A DNA stretch of 64,000 nt from DASYFG01 sp036498565 (GCA_036498565.1 DASYFG010000003.1:270309-334308); one strand, 5' to 3'; shown: positions 17,434-26,211, numbered from the stretch's first letter. Translations and numbers: made by a program. The notes: generated by a model from the letters alone, not told the origin.

Positions 17434-19129
17434 GCAACTTTTGGCACGTGACACGTGGATTAAGCCGTTTTTCAAACAACGGCCGCTGAGTTTGTGGGGC
17501 GCCATTATTTTAACGGTGCTGACAGCGGTTGCTGGTGGTGGTTTGATGTTTATTTCCGGTTATTTGATTTCGCGTTCTGCGCAGCGGCCGGACAATATTT
17601 TGTTGGTGTATGTGCCGATTGTTTTGACGCGTGGATTTGGAATTTTTCGACCCGTGTTTCGTTATTTGCAACGTTTGGTCGCGCACAATTGGGTTTTGCG
17701 TGTCGTCTCTGTTTCACGCAAACGCTTGTATCAAAGTGCCGAAGCAACCGCGCATAGTTTGCGCAGTAAATTGCAAATCGGTGATTTACTGAGTTTGTTA
17801 GCGGATGATTTGGATCATTTGCAAAATTTGTATTTGCGCACGATTTTCCCGGCGGTGGCGAGTTGGTTGTTGTTTGCCGTGCTGATGTTATTGTTGGGCT
17901 GGGTCGATTGGCGTTTGATGTTGGTGTGGCTCGTTTTGCTGACATTTGTTGCCGTCTTGTTGCCAATCATTGGTTTGCTGGCCAATCGCGCCGGTGTCCA
18001 GCGGCAAAAAGCGTTACAAAATCGCTTGTATCGTGAAGCCACCGATGCGATTTTAGGGCTACAAGATTGGTTGCTCTCTGGTCGACAAGCGGATTTAGTT
18101 GCCAAAGAAGGCACGGTCATGGCCGATTTAGCGCAAGCGAAAAGCGCCGGTCAGCGCTTTGGTTGGTGGCGTGATTTTGGTGTGCAAGTCGTGATGCTGC
18201 TGGGCGCCGTGTTGACTTTGTGGTGGGGCAGCGCGACTTTGGGCCACGACAAAGCGACGCAAACGTTCATTGCGGCGTTTGTGCTGACGATTTTCCCGTT
18301 GGTGGACACTTGGCTGGGCGTGAACCAAGGGTTGAGTGAGGCGAGTTATTATGAAGATAGTATCGTGCGTTTGAACGACTTACCCGAAGTTGAGACGCAG
18401 CCAGCGCCCGCTAGTTTAGGCGTTCATGGCGATATTGATTTTACAGCGGTGACATTTGGTTATGACAAACCACTTTTTCAACAGTTAGATTGGCACATTG
18501 CAACTGGTGAAAAAATCGCGCTGCTCGGGCGTTCCGGAGCGGGCAAAACAACTTTGCTCAAACTGCTGATGGGTGATTTGACCGCGCAAAGTGGTGCCAT
18601 CACGATTGGCGGTGTGCAGCAAAAACCAACCGCCGATGACATTGCGATTTTGGATCAAAATGCGTATTTATTTGATACGACGATTGCTAATAATGTGCGC
18701 TTGGGTGATTTGAATGCTACCGATGAACAACTCAATGAGGCGCTTGACAAAGCCGGTTTGCGCGCGTTAATCGCGAGCTTGCCGGATGGTTTGCAAACGA
18801 ATATGCGTGAAGCCGGGACGCGCTTTTCTGGTGGTGAGCAACAACGTTTTGCTTTGGCGCGGGTGTTGTTGCAAGGGGCACCGATTGTGATTTTGGACGA
18901 ACCGACGGTGAGTCTGGATCCGGCGACGGAACGCGCCGTGCTGGCAACGATGTTTGCGGCGCTGGCTGATCGCACGGTCATTTGGGTGACGCACCATTTG
19001 ACGGGAATTGAATTGGTCGATCAGGTGTACTTTTTGGAAAATGGCCAGTTTACGATGGCCGATAGTCCGGCGAATTTGGCAGCTAAAAGTGCGCATTTCC
19101 AAAACTTGTTAGCGTTAGATGATTTTTGA
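17420..19129 (+). CDS. cydC: Thiol reductant ABC exporter subunit CydC
   Basis: 569-aa partner of CydD. The membrane domain is followed by an ATPase with GRSGAGKTTLLK, DQNAYLFDTT, FSGGEQQRFALARV and VILDEPTVSLDP. I chose the ATG at 17420, about seven bases after AAAGGAG; the ATG at 17414 touches the ribosome binding site. The start overlaps the last 14 bases of cydD in another frame, which suggests coupled translation. Last gene of the cyd operon proper. Confidence 0.93.
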   Translation: MKQIKQLLARDTWIKPFFKQRPLSLWGAIILTVLTAVAGGGLMFISGYLISRSAQRPDNILLVYVPIVLTRGFGIFRPVFRYLQRLVAHNWVLRVVSVSRKRLYQSAEATAHSLRSKLQIGDLLSLLADDLDHLQNLYLRTIFPAVASWLLFAVLMLLLGWVDWRLMLVWLVLLTFVAVLLPIIGLLANRAGVQRQKALQNRLYREATDAILGLQDWLLSGRQADLVAKEGTVMADLAQAKSAGQRFGWWRDFGVQVVMLLGAVLTLWWGSATLGHDKATQTFIAAFVLTIFPLVDTWLGVNQGLSEASYYEDSIVRLNDLPEVETQPAPASLGVHGDIDFTAVTFGYDKPLFQQLDWHIATGEKIALLGRSGAGKTTLLKLLMGDLTAQSGAITIGGVQQKPTADDIAILDQNAYLFDTTIANNVRLGDLNATDEQLNEALDKAGLRALIASLPDGLQTNMREAGTRFSGGEQQRFALARVLLQGAPIVILDEPTVSLDPATERAVLATMFAALADRTVIWVTHHLTGIELVDQVYFLENGQFTMADSPANLAAKSAHFQNLLALDDF

Positions 19130-19141
19130 TAAACTAAAGAC

Positions 19142-19774
19142 ATGGCCAAACGACGCAAACGACAATTGAAATGGCGCACATGGTTTGTCAAACGGGGGAA
19201 AATCCGTTGGACGCCAACGCTTTTGGCGCTAGGTAGCGTACTGGCAGCTGTAACGGCCGTGTCGCAAACGCCGCTGTTTGCAGAGAACACAAAACCAACG
19301 CTGACAAAAGCCGATGAACGCCAATTATTTTTGACACAAAAAGGACCGTACGCGCAGTTGATGCAACAGCAATACGGCGTGCTGGCGTCGATCACCTTAG
19401 CGCAAGCCGCGCTTGAATCCGATTGGGGGAAAAGCGGTCTGTCGCGAGAATATAATAATTATTTTGGGATTAAAAGTGACGGCAGCGGCGATAGCGTGCT
19501 GTATGCGACCAAGGAATTTGAAAACCAGCGCTGGATAACGGTGAACGCGCGTTTTGCCGTTTATCGTGATTGGCGGGACAGCTTTCGCGCCCACAGCCAG
19601 CTTTTGGTCAAAGGGACGACTTGGAACGCCAACCAATATCAAGACGTGCTAAATTCACGTGACTACCGTACGGCCGCGCAAGCTTTGGTCAAAGACGGAT
19701 ACGCCACCGATCCAGCCTACGCGCAAAAGCTCATTCAAATCATCGAACAGTATGATTTGGCGCGCTTGGACTAA
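19142..19774 (+). CDS. Secreted or membrane-anchored GH73 glucosaminidase
   Basis: 210 aa. A very basic N-terminus (KRRKRQLKWR) leads to one hydrophobic segment (TPTLLALGSVLAAVTAV) ending near TPLFAEN, a possible signal peptidase site. The GH73 domain shows ITLAQAALESDWGKSGLS with the catalytic Glu, NNYFGIKSDG, YRDWRDSFRAHSQLL and YATDPAYAQKL. It should cleave N-acetylglucosaminyl bonds in peptidoglycan. There is no wall-binding domain. It starts 12 bases after cydC with no good Shine-Dalgarno; GATAAA upstream could be a -10 for a near-leaderless transcript, or it may be read with cyd. Confidence 0.85.
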   Translation: MAKRRKRQLKWRTWFVKRGKIRWTPTLLALGSVLAAVTAVSQTPLFAENTKPTLTKADERQLFLTQKGPYAQLMQQQYGVLASITLAQAALESDWGKSGLSREYNNYFGIKSDGSGDSVLYATKEFENQRWITVNARFAVYRDWRDSFRAHSQLLVKGTTWNANQYQDVLNSRDYRTAAQALVKDGYATDPAYAQKLIQIIEQYDLARLD

Positions 19775-19789
19775 ATGATTACCGCATAC

Positions 19790-19818
19790 AAAAAAAGTCG
19801 CCCACGGCGACTTTTTTT
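19790..19818. terminator. Bidirectional terminator between GH73 gene and uppP
   Basis: GTCGCC-CAC-GGCGAC flanked by A-run and T-run. Confidence 0.9.
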
Positions 19819-19820
19819 AT

Positions 19821-20684
19821 TTAAACATGAATGAAACCAAGGGCGCCGAGCACCAACACGAGGATTCCAACGGCAATTCGATACCAACCAAACGCCGCAA
19901 AACTGTTCTTTTGAATGTAACGCAACATGAATTTAATCGCGATCATCGCGACAACGAATGCGACCAAAGTTCCCGTCAGCAAAACAATAATCTGTTCACT
20001 GGTAAAGGTGTTGCCGTCCTTTAGAAAACTAAAAATCTTCAAAATTGACACGCCAAACATCGTTGGAATAGCCAAGAAAAAAGTAAATTCAGACGCCACA
20101 TAACGTGAAGTGCCTAATAACATCCCACCCAAAATCGTCGCACCGGAACGTGATGTACCGGGTACAATTGACAAAACTTGGAACAGCCCAATCAAAAAGG
20201 CAGTTTTAAATGACAAGGCATCAATTGTTTGAATGGTGTTGTAGTTACTTTGCAAATGCGCGAAGCGTTCGTGCGCGGCATTGCGACGTTCAATCCAGAT
20301 AAAGGCGATTCCATAAATGATCAACGTCGTTGCCACGACATAAGGATTCATCAAATGCGCGTCCATCCAGTCGTTTAAGGCCAAACCAATGATCACTGAT
20401 GGCAAAACCGCAACGATGACTTTGAACCACATTGACCACGTCTGATTGCGTTGTTCACGTGGCTTTTTAAAGTTGAAAGGCCAGAGTTTGTCCCAAAACA
20501 ACACGACCACGGCCATGATTGCACCCAGTTGAATCACGTAATCAAACATCGTGCGGAACGCCGCGTTATCGAATTTGGCGATTTGTTCTGCCAAAATCAA
20601 ATGACCAGTCGAGCTGACTGGTAAAAATTCAGTTAATCCTTCGACAATGCCGAGAAAAATAGCTTTTAAGATTTCAAATAGCAT
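19821..20684 (-). CDS. uppP: Undecaprenyl-diphosphate phosphatase
   Basis: A 287-aa integral membrane enzyme (BacA/UppP) that recycles undecaprenyl pyrophosphate, the lipid carrier for peptidoglycan and teichoic acids; it also gives basal bacitracin tolerance. Both catalytic motifs are present: EGLTEFLPVSSTGHLIL and PGTSRSGATILGG. About eight membrane segments. Minus-strand AAGGGGGC precedes the ATG. It stands alone, divergent from the coiled-coil gene. Confidence 0.96.
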   Translation of the reverse strand: MLFEILKAIFLGIVEGLTEFLPVSSTGHLILAEQIAKFDNAAFRTMFDYVIQLGAIMAVVVLFWDKLWPFNFKKPREQRNQTWSMWFKVIVAVLPSVIIGLALNDWMDAHLMNPYVVATTLIIYGIAFIWIERRNAAHERFAHLQSNYNTIQTIDALSFKTAFLIGLFQVLSIVPGTSRSGATILGGMLLGTSRYVASEFTFFLAIPTMFGVSILKIFSFLKDGNTFTSEQIIVLLTGTLVAFVVAMIAIKFMLRYIQKNSFAAFGWYRIAVGILVLVLGALGFIHV

Positions 20685-20783
20685 AATTGCCCCCTTAATT
20701 CATTTAATTATACAAGATTATTGGCGGAGAAGATTTTAACAATTTTTAAAATTTGGTATAATGGGTAATCAGAGGGGTAAAGA

Positions 20784-21128
20784 ATGCGATTTTTAGAAAA
20801 ATTTTTATCCAGTAAGCCAGCCGAAGAAGTGGCGAAATACGAAGATGAATTGTCCACTTTACAACGCGAAAGTGCCGATCTCATCGACGAAATTCAAGCG
20901 CTTAAGTTGGACATTTCAGAATTACAAGCACAAAATGACGCCTTAACGGCGCAACTGCATCAAAGCAAGTTTCACCAAAATCTCGTTAAAACGGGGTTGG
21001 GTTTGTTAGGGCTGGTCGTTAGCTATGGCTTGCTCACGTGGTTTGGTGAACAATCACAAACGATTGTGTTGTTGCTCGGCATTGAAGCGTTGTTCGTTTG
21101 GTTTGCGTTGTTTAATAAGGAGAATTAA
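20784..21128 (+). CDS. Coiled-coil protein with two C-terminal membrane helices, unknown
   Basis: 114 aa. Residues about 15-65 form a heptad-rich coiled coil (EEVAKYEDELSTLQRES onward to QNDALTAQLHQ). Two hydrophobic segments follow (LVKTGLGLLGLVVSYGLL and TIVLLLGIEALFVWFALF), so it is probably a small membrane protein with a cytoplasmic coiled-coil arm. A -10-like TATAAT lies at 20757-20762 and AGAGGGG precedes the ATG. tpiA begins one base after its stop, so they form an operon. I do not recognise the family. Confidence 0.65.
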   Translation: MRFLEKFLSSKPAEEVAKYEDELSTLQRESADLIDEIQALKLDISELQAQNDALTAQLHQSKFHQNLVKTGLGLLGLVVSYGLLTWFGEQSQTIVLLLGIEALFVWFALFNKEN

Positions 21129-21129
21129 G

Positions 21130-21930
21130 ATGTCAAAACGAGTCCCATTTGTGGTGGCGAATTGGAAGTTAAACAAATTGCCACAAGATATTAAGGCTTA
21201 TTTGCAAGCAATCGAAGGGCAATTACCAGATGCCAAACAAGTTGAAGTCGGCATTGCCGCCCAAGATTTGTATTTGTCAGAAATGGTTGCGACAACGCAG
21301 CACAATCCACTAAAAATCGTGGCGCAAAACGTCCACTGGGAAGACGCCGGCGCCTACACGGGTGAAACGTCACCCAAAGCTTTGGCGCACATCGGCGTTA
21401 ATTATGTGTTGATTGGGCATTTTGAGCGCCGGAAATTTTTCAATGAAACGGACAGCACCGTGAATCTGAAAGTGATGGCGGCGTTGCGCAACGGTTTGAA
21501 GCCAATTGTCGACATTGATGAAGACATGAGCCAATATGCGCAATTCATCGACGCCAAACCATCTGTTGCCCAAGTTGCAGCGGCTTTGGCCGGTGTTTCC
21601 GTTGATCAAATCCGCAACGTGACGATTGCTTATGAACCTTCATGGGCAATCGGCTCTGGTGAAACAGCGACGGCTGAACAAGCTCAAAAAGGTGCATTGC
21701 TTATTCGCCAAACTTTGGCAAAGTTATACTCACCTGGCATTGCCAACAAAATTCGGATTTTGTATGGGGGCTCAGTCACACCAGAAAATGCTGCTGAAAT
21801 CATCGCACAACCTGATATTGACGGTGTTTTAGTCGGAACAGCGGCCCTCGATCCGCAACGTTTCTTACAATTAACGCAAATTGCCGCAGGGGAAGAAACC
21901 TTGCAAACGTTTGACACAGATAATGCCTGA
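21130..21930 (+). CDS. tpiA: Triosephosphate isomerase, copy 1
   Basis: 266 aa; interconverts DHAP and glyceraldehyde-3-phosphate. The catalytic Lys is in VANWKLN, His in IGHFERRKFF and Glu in IAYEPSWAIGSGE; the phosphate loop YGGSVTPENA is intact. The very conserved Ser of HSERR is Phe here, and the usual CVGE segment reads VDIDED. AAGGAG precedes the ATG at 21130, one base after the upstream gene. A second, glp-linked copy is at 50317 and shares both departures. eno follows with its own promoter. Confidence 0.92.
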   Translation: MSKRVPFVVANWKLNKLPQDIKAYLQAIEGQLPDAKQVEVGIAAQDLYLSEMVATTQHNPLKIVAQNVHWEDAGAYTGETSPKALAHIGVNYVLIGHFERRKFFNETDSTVNLKVMAALRNGLKPIVDIDEDMSQYAQFIDAKPSVAQVAAALAGVSVDQIRNVTIAYEPSWAIGSGETATAEQAQKGALLIRQTLAKLYSPGIANKIRILYGGSVTPENAAEIIAQPDIDGVLVGTAALDPQRFLQLTQIAAGEETLQTFDTDNA

Positions 21931-22026
21931 AAACCTAGCAGGCGTGTAGCAATAGTGCTATAATGAAAATGGTTGCAAACCAGCAAAGAATTGCCGTCAG
22001 GCATAATATGAACAGGAGAACTAACA

Positions 22027-23361
22027 ATGTCTGTTATTACTGATATTTACGCACGCGAAGTCTTGGACTCACGTGGAAACCCAACTGTCGAAGCTGAAGT
22101 TATCACTGAAGATGGTGGTTTCGGTCGCGGAATCGTGCCTTCAGGTGCATCAACTGGTGAACACGAAGCCGTTGAATTGCGCGATGGTGACAAGTCACGT
22201 TTCTTGGGTAAGGGAACTTTGAAGGCTGTTGATAATGTAAACGAAATTATCGCCCCAGCTTTGATTGGTAAGTTTGACGTAACTGACCAACGCGCCATTG
22301 ACCAAGCGATGATCGCTTTGGACGGTACACCAACAAAGTCAAAGTTGGGTGCCAACGCTATTTTGGCCGTTTCTATCGCTGTTGCTCGTGCGGCTGCTGA
22401 TGAATTGGGTGTTCCTTTGTTCAACTACTTTGGTGGTGCGAATGCACACGTTTTGCCAACACCAATGATGAACGTTATCAACGGTGGTGCGCACTCAGAT
22501 AACAAAGTTGACTTCCAAGAATTCATGATCATGCCTGTTGGTGCACCAACAGTCAAAGAAGCCATCCGTTGGGGTTCAGAAACATTCCACAACTTGAAGG
22601 CTTTGTTGAAGGAAGCCGGTAAGGCAACTTCAGTTGGTGATGAAGGTGGATTTGCCCCTGACTTTGCTAACAACGAAGAACCTTTGCAATACTTGGTACG
22701 CGCAATTGAAGCCGCTGGTTACACACCAGGTAAGGACATCGCAATTGCTGTCGACGTGGCTTCTTCAGAATTCTACGATGCTGCCACAAAGACATACAAG
22801 TTGAAGTGGTCAACTGGTGAAGAATTCACAACATCAGAATTTGCTGCTTACTTGGAAGGTTTGGTTGAAAAGTACCCAATCATCTCAATTGAAGACCCAA
22901 TCGACGAAAACGAATGGGAAGACTGGTCAGCGATCACAGCTGAATTGGGTAAGAAAGTACAACTTGTTGGTGACGACTTCTTCGTGACGAACACAGACTA
23001 CTTGAAGAAGGGTATCGAAACGGGTGCCGCTAACTCAATTTTGATCAAGGTTAACCAAATCGGTACGTTGACAGAATCATTTGAAGCAATTGAAATGGCT
23101 AAGGAAGCTGGTTACACAGCCGTTGTTTCACACCGTTCAGGTGAAACAGAAGACACAACAATTGCTGACTTGGTTGTGGCAACAAATGCTGGTCAAATCA
23201 AGACAGGTTCATTGTCACGTACAGACCGTATCGCAAAGTACAACCAATTGATCCGTATCGAAGATTTGTTGGAAGACGCTGCAAACTACAAGGGTTTGAA
23301 CTCATTCTACAACTTGTCAGCCCAAGCACGCGAAGCCGTGATTGCAAAGACAGGCAAGTAA
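22027..23361 (+). CDS. eno: Enolase
   Basis: 444 aa; converts 2-phosphoglycerate to PEP. Clear motifs: SGASTGEHEAVELRDGD, the metal ligands (AVDVASSEF, SIEDPIDENEW, LVGDDFFVTN), LIKVNQIGTLTES and VVSHRSGETEDTTIADL. Codon bias is very strong (GGT, TTG, AAG), as for an abundant protein. An extended -10 promoter (TGC-TATAAT, 21956-21964) and CAGGAG lie upstream. After the stop comes a large structured element, and only then a terminator. Confidence 0.98.
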   Translation: MSVITDIYAREVLDSRGNPTVEAEVITEDGGFGRGIVPSGASTGEHEAVELRDGDKSRFLGKGTLKAVDNVNEIIAPALIGKFDVTDQRAIDQAMIALDGTPTKSKLGANAILAVSIAVARAAADELGVPLFNYFGGANAHVLPTPMMNVINGGAHSDNKVDFQEFMIMPVGAPTVKEAIRWGSETFHNLKALLKEAGKATSVGDEGGFAPDFANNEEPLQYLVRAIEAAGYTPGKDIAIAVDVASSEFYDAATKTYKLKWSTGEEFTTSEFAAYLEGLVEKYPIISIEDPIDENEWEDWSAITAELGKKVQLVGDDFFVTNTDYLKKGIETGAANSILIKVNQIGTLTESFEAIEMAKEAGYTAVVSHRSGETEDTTIADLVVATNAGQIKTGSLSRTDRIAKYNQLIRIEDLLEDAANYKGLNSFYNLSAQAREAVIAKTGK

Positions 23362-23366
23362 TATAA

Positions 23367-23487
23367 GAGTGTGTAAGGTGGTCGGCGGAGCCGACGGGAA
23401 GCGTAACATAAGTCGTTACCACGGGAAATGCGAAGCATTTTCTGCGCTAACGACTTATGGCTAGCTTTCCGAACCTGAAACACGTTT
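23367..23487 (+). repeat. Structured intergenic element, copy A (3' of eno)
   Basis: A 121-nt element shared with 34034-34176 on the other strand. Both copies begin GAGTGTG-N-AAGG and end CCTG-N-AACACGTTT. Helices here: outer GTGT/ACAC with AGGT/ACCT; hairpin GTCGGC-GGA-GCCGAC (23381-23395); long stem CATAAGTCGTTA (23407-23418) with TAACGACTTATG (23448-23459), enclosing AAATGC-GAA-GCATTT. The same helices form in copy B with different bases. It lies in the 3' UTR of eno, before the terminator. Function unknown. Confidence 0.65.
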
Positions 23488-23518
23488 AAAAAAGACACAT
23501 CATCAGATGTGTCTTTTT
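23488..23518. terminator. Terminator between eno and the EamA gene
   Basis: AAAGACACATC-ATCA-GATGTGTCTTT with flanking A and T runs, usable from both sides. Confidence 0.88.
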
Positions 23519-23536
23519 ATTTGACCAAAATGCAAC

Positions 23537-23950
23537 TCACAAAATTAAAACAAACGTCCCGACGATAATCAAAGCAGCGCCGATAAACATTTTAAGGGTG
23601 AGCGTCTCACCAAGGAAAACGACTGACAAAATAATGGCCAGCGCGACGCTCAGTTTGTCAATTGGGGCAACTTGGGCAACTTTTCCGATTTGAAGGGCGC
23701 GAAAATAAAAAATCCAAGAAGCACCAGTGGCCAAACCAGATAATACTAGGAACAGCCAGTTGACTTTGGTCAGTGATTGCAAGCCACCGATTCCGCCTTT
23801 GAAATAGACAATGCTCCAGGCAAGCACGAGAATCACGATGGTTCGGATGGCTGTTGCCAGATCCGAGTCAACACCACGCATGCCGATTTTGGCAAAAATA
23901 GCGACCAACGCGGCAAAAATGGCTGATAACAGGGCGTAAATCCACCACAT
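23537..23950 (-). CDS. Small EamA/DMT-family membrane transporter
   Basis: 137 aa with about five membrane helices, a single EamA unit (most EamA transporters have two). It starts MWWIYALLSAIFAALVAIFAK and contains GLATGASWIFYFRALQIG and PIDKLSVALAIILSVVFLGE, typical of the family. It should work as a homo- or hetero-dimer exporting a small metabolite; the substrate is not predictable. Minus-strand TTGGAGT precedes the ATG. It is a single gene sharing a terminator with eno. Confidence 0.85.
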   Translation of the reverse strand: MWWIYALLSAIFAALVAIFAKIGMRGVDSDLATAIRTIVILVLAWSIVYFKGGIGGLQSLTKVNWLFLVLSGLATGASWIFYFRALQIGKVAQVAPIDKLSVALAIILSVVFLGETLTLKMFIGAALIIVGTFVLIL

Positions 23951-23993
23951 AAATAAACTCCAATCCGTGTTTTTGATTGAGTTTATTATAACA

Positions 23994-24773
23994 TTACCTG
24001 ACTATTAACCACTTATGAATCGCTTGACTAACTGCTTCATGACCAGTTTGGCCGATAATCCAGTGGGTACGGTTCGGAAAACTGATCATTGTGGTGTCAG
24101 TTTTCTTATTGTATTTGTGGAAATTCGCTTGCACCATTTTAGGTGGCACGATATGATCATTTTCACCGGCAATTAGCAATAATGGTGCACGATTGAGATT
24201 ATCAAAATTAACCGTGGCTGGTGAATTTGGCTGAAAAGTCGCAGCGACTAGTTGAAAGAAAATGCTTGTCGTCTCTGGAACAGCATACGTATAAGCGTTG
24301 CGCTGCTCAGCGTCAGTTAAACCATTCGCAAAGGCATAATTGAATTGCGCGGGCGTCGGTAAGTTCAAACGATGCCATGGGCGTAACAAAACAGCGGCTG
24401 AACTGCGGACGGCACTCGGATAAGCTGCCGCTAAAATCCCTTTGGGTGCAGCTGAATCAATGGCGATGCCAGCAGCGCCATAGCCTTTATCCAACAAGAG
24501 TTGCACTAATAAACCACCAAATGAGTGGCCAACTAAAATCGGTTGCTCTGGTAGACCAGCGATGATGTTGGCATAATGCTTGACTAGTTCGGCCAAACCA
24601 ATTTTGGTTAAGCGCTGATCTGGTTGGGTGCGTTGCTCTAAAATGGTTGCTTCGTGATATGGCCAGGCAGGTGCTAACGTCTTGTAACCCAACGCTTCAA
24701 AGTCGGTGCGCATTGCTTGCCAAGATGCTGGCGTCATCCAAGCGCCGTGAATAAATAGAATTGTTTTTGTCAT
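23994..24773 (-). CDS. Alpha/beta hydrolase
   Basis: A 259-aa soluble alpha/beta-hydrolase. The nucleophile elbow is LVGHSFGG, the acid probably Asp in AGENDHIVPP, and the base His in NRTHWI. The oxyanion region FIHGAWM is present. The substrate is unknown; esterase-like. It is divergent from a LysR-type regulator across an 87-bp region holding a perfect 24-bp palindrome, so the regulator very likely controls it. Minus-strand AAAGGAGG precedes the ATG. Confidence 0.85.
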   Translation of the reverse strand: MTKTILFIHGAWMTPASWQAMRTDFEALGYKTLAPAWPYHEATILEQRTQPDQRLTKIGLAELVKHYANIIAGLPEQPILVGHSFGGLLVQLLLDKGYGAAGIAIDSAAPKGILAAAYPSAVRSSAAVLLRPWHRLNLPTPAQFNYAFANGLTDAEQRNAYTYAVPETTSIFFQLVAATFQPNSPATVNFDNLNRAPLLLIAGENDHIVPPKMVQANFHKYNKKTDTTMISFPNRTHWIIGQTGHEAVSQAIHKWLIVR

Positions 24774-24792
24774 GATGACCTCCTTTTGTTAT

Positions 24793-24836
24793 ACTATAAC
24801 CAATATTGGTTATAGTTTTACGAACTATTTGGTTAT
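24793..24836. promoter_or_regulatory. Palindromic operator between hydrolase and LysR genes
   Basis: ACTATAACCAAT is followed directly by its exact mirror image (24793-24816, 24 bp perfect). A third half-site, TTGGTTAT, recurs at 24829-24836. Placement between divergent genes suggests the LysR-type regulator binds here. Confidence 0.65.
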
Positions 24837-24860
24837 CAAGCATAACAAAGGAGTTATGAC

Positions 24861-25697
24861 ATGGATTTAAAGTTAGTCGCGATGTTGCGTGAAATACAAA
24901 CATTTGGGAATTTAACTGCGGCAGCGCAAGCATTGTTTGTGTCGCAACCGTATTTGTCAAAGATGATTAAGCAAGCCGAATTGCAGTATGGCGTAGCGTT
25001 GGTCACGCATCATCAAAGGCCAATGCAGCTGACGACAGCTGGAAAATTATTAGTTGATAATGGTGAACGTGTCGAGCGAATTAGTGCGCAAGTTGATCAG
25101 CAATTAGCACAACTCAAAAACCAAACAACCCCGTTAAAAATCGGGATTAACCAAATGTTGAGCGAAGAAATTTTACCAGTTATCTGGCCGATTTTAACGG
25201 GGCTGAATCCGGTGGTTGAATTACTGGAGAGCAACACGTTGAGTAACGAAAGTGCGTTGCGCGATGGTGTGATTGATTTGCTGTTTGCGGTGACCACACC
25301 AACGTTGGCGACTGAATTTTATCAGCGGATTTTGGCAACTTCGCCTCTTTATTTTGTGACACAGTCCGGAAATGATGTGATGGTCGGTGGACAGTTTTCA
25401 TTGCAAAAGGCAGCTCAGTTGGCATTGATTTTGCCAACACCTGAAATGTCGGTGCGCCAAGCACTGGATGATTATTTTTTGACTAATCAAATTACGGTGG
25501 CACCGTTTTTGACGACCGGAAGTTTACGGGCAGCATTGCGGATGGTGCAACAAGGTTTTGGGAGTACGTTCATCTACGGAGAATTATTGGCGGAAGTCGA
25601 TGATCAGAACTTGCAAGTTGTGCCAATCGATTTGACCCTTGAATTGGCTGTTTTCGCACGGGACACGCAATTTTTACGTGCATTTGAACAAATTTAG
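24861..25697 (+). CDS. LysR-family transcriptional regulator
   Basis: 278 aa. The N-terminal winged helix (LKLVAMLREIQTFGNLTAAA, QALFVSQPYLSKMIKQAE) is typical LysR HTH. The rest is the two-lobed effector domain. AAAGGAG precedes the ATG at 24861. Divergent from the alpha/beta hydrolase and next to a perfect palindrome, so probably its regulator and self-regulating. The effector is unknown. The marR gene begins 35 bases downstream with its own promoter. Confidence 0.9.
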   Translation: MDLKLVAMLREIQTFGNLTAAAQALFVSQPYLSKMIKQAELQYGVALVTHHQRPMQLTTAGKLLVDNGERVERISAQVDQQLAQLKNQTTPLKIGINQMLSEEILPVIWPILTGLNPVVELLESNTLSNESALRDGVIDLLFAVTTPTLATEFYQRILATSPLYFVTQSGNDVMVGGQFSLQKAAQLALILPTPEMSVRQALDDYFLTNQITVAPFLTTGSLRAALRMVQQGFGSTFIYGELLAEVDDQNLQVVPIDLTLELAVFARDTQFLRAFEQI

Positions 25698-25732
25698 TTG
25701 CATAAGAAACAAAAATCACCTAAAATAAACAC
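25698..25732 (+). promoter_or_regulatory. marR promoter, leaderless type
   Basis: TTGCAT (25698-25703), 17 bp, TAAAAT (25721-25726), then six bases to the ATG at 25733: transcription should start at the A of AUG. AAGAAACAAAAA (25705-25716) in the spacer recurs in the MFS operator. Confidence 0.6.
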
Positions 25733-26194
25733 ATGAACTTAGCAGAAAAACAACAAGCATTGATTGGCGAAATGGCGGATTTATTTGGCAAAATTAGTGC
25801 GTATAATAAACCAATCATGGAGCGGGTGTTTGCGGATTTGACTTTGTCAGAAATTGAAACGATTGAGTTGATTGCGACAATTGAAGACGCGAACGTGACG
25901 AAATTAGCGGAAAAATCCTACATGACGCGCGGTGCAATCAGCAAAATGGCCAAAAAAATGCAGGCCAAAAACCTGATTGAAACATATCAGCACGCCAGTA
26001 ATAAGAAGGAAATTTACTTCCGTTTGACACCGGCTGGTGAGGCAATCGAACAACAACACCGGCAGATGCACGCGGAATTTTTCAAACGCGATCAAGTCGT
26101 TTTTGAACAAGTTTCGGAAAAAACGTTGGACGACATGCGCGCGTTTATCGCCACTTACACCCAATATATGGATGACTTAAAACAACAATCTTAG
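25733..26194 (+). CDS. MarR-family transcriptional regulator
   Basis: 153 aa. The central winged helix (VTKLAEKSYMTRGAISKMAKKMQAKNLIET, then the wing SNKKEIYFRLTPAGEAI) is standard MarR. It probably represses the downstream MFS exporter: a 24-bp inverted repeat lies at that gene's start, and one half of it recurs in the marR promoter, which suggests autoregulation. No Shine-Dalgarno is present; the -10 box lies six bases before the ATG, so the mRNA is probably leaderless. Its stop codon is inside the terminator hairpin. Confidence 0.9.
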   Translation: MNLAEKQQALIGEMADLFGKISAYNKPIMERVFADLTLSEIETIELIATIEDANVTKLAEKSYMTRGAISKMAKKMQAKNLIETYQHASNKKEIYFRLTPAGEAIEQQHRQMHAEFFKRDQVVFEQVSEKTLDDMRAFIATYTQYMDDLKQQS

Positions 26195-26210
26195 GATTGT
26201 TGTTTTTTTT
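26178..26210 (+). terminator. Terminator after marR
   Basis: AACAACAATC-TTAG-GATTGTTGTT with eight T; the marR stop TAG lies in the loop region. Confidence 0.85.
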
Positions 26211-26211
26211 G

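Noticed and set aside
19129..19142. GH73 gene as a fourth leaderless transcript
   Set aside because: GATAAA with an upstream TTGTTA is only a fair promoter, and the gene may simply be read with cydC.
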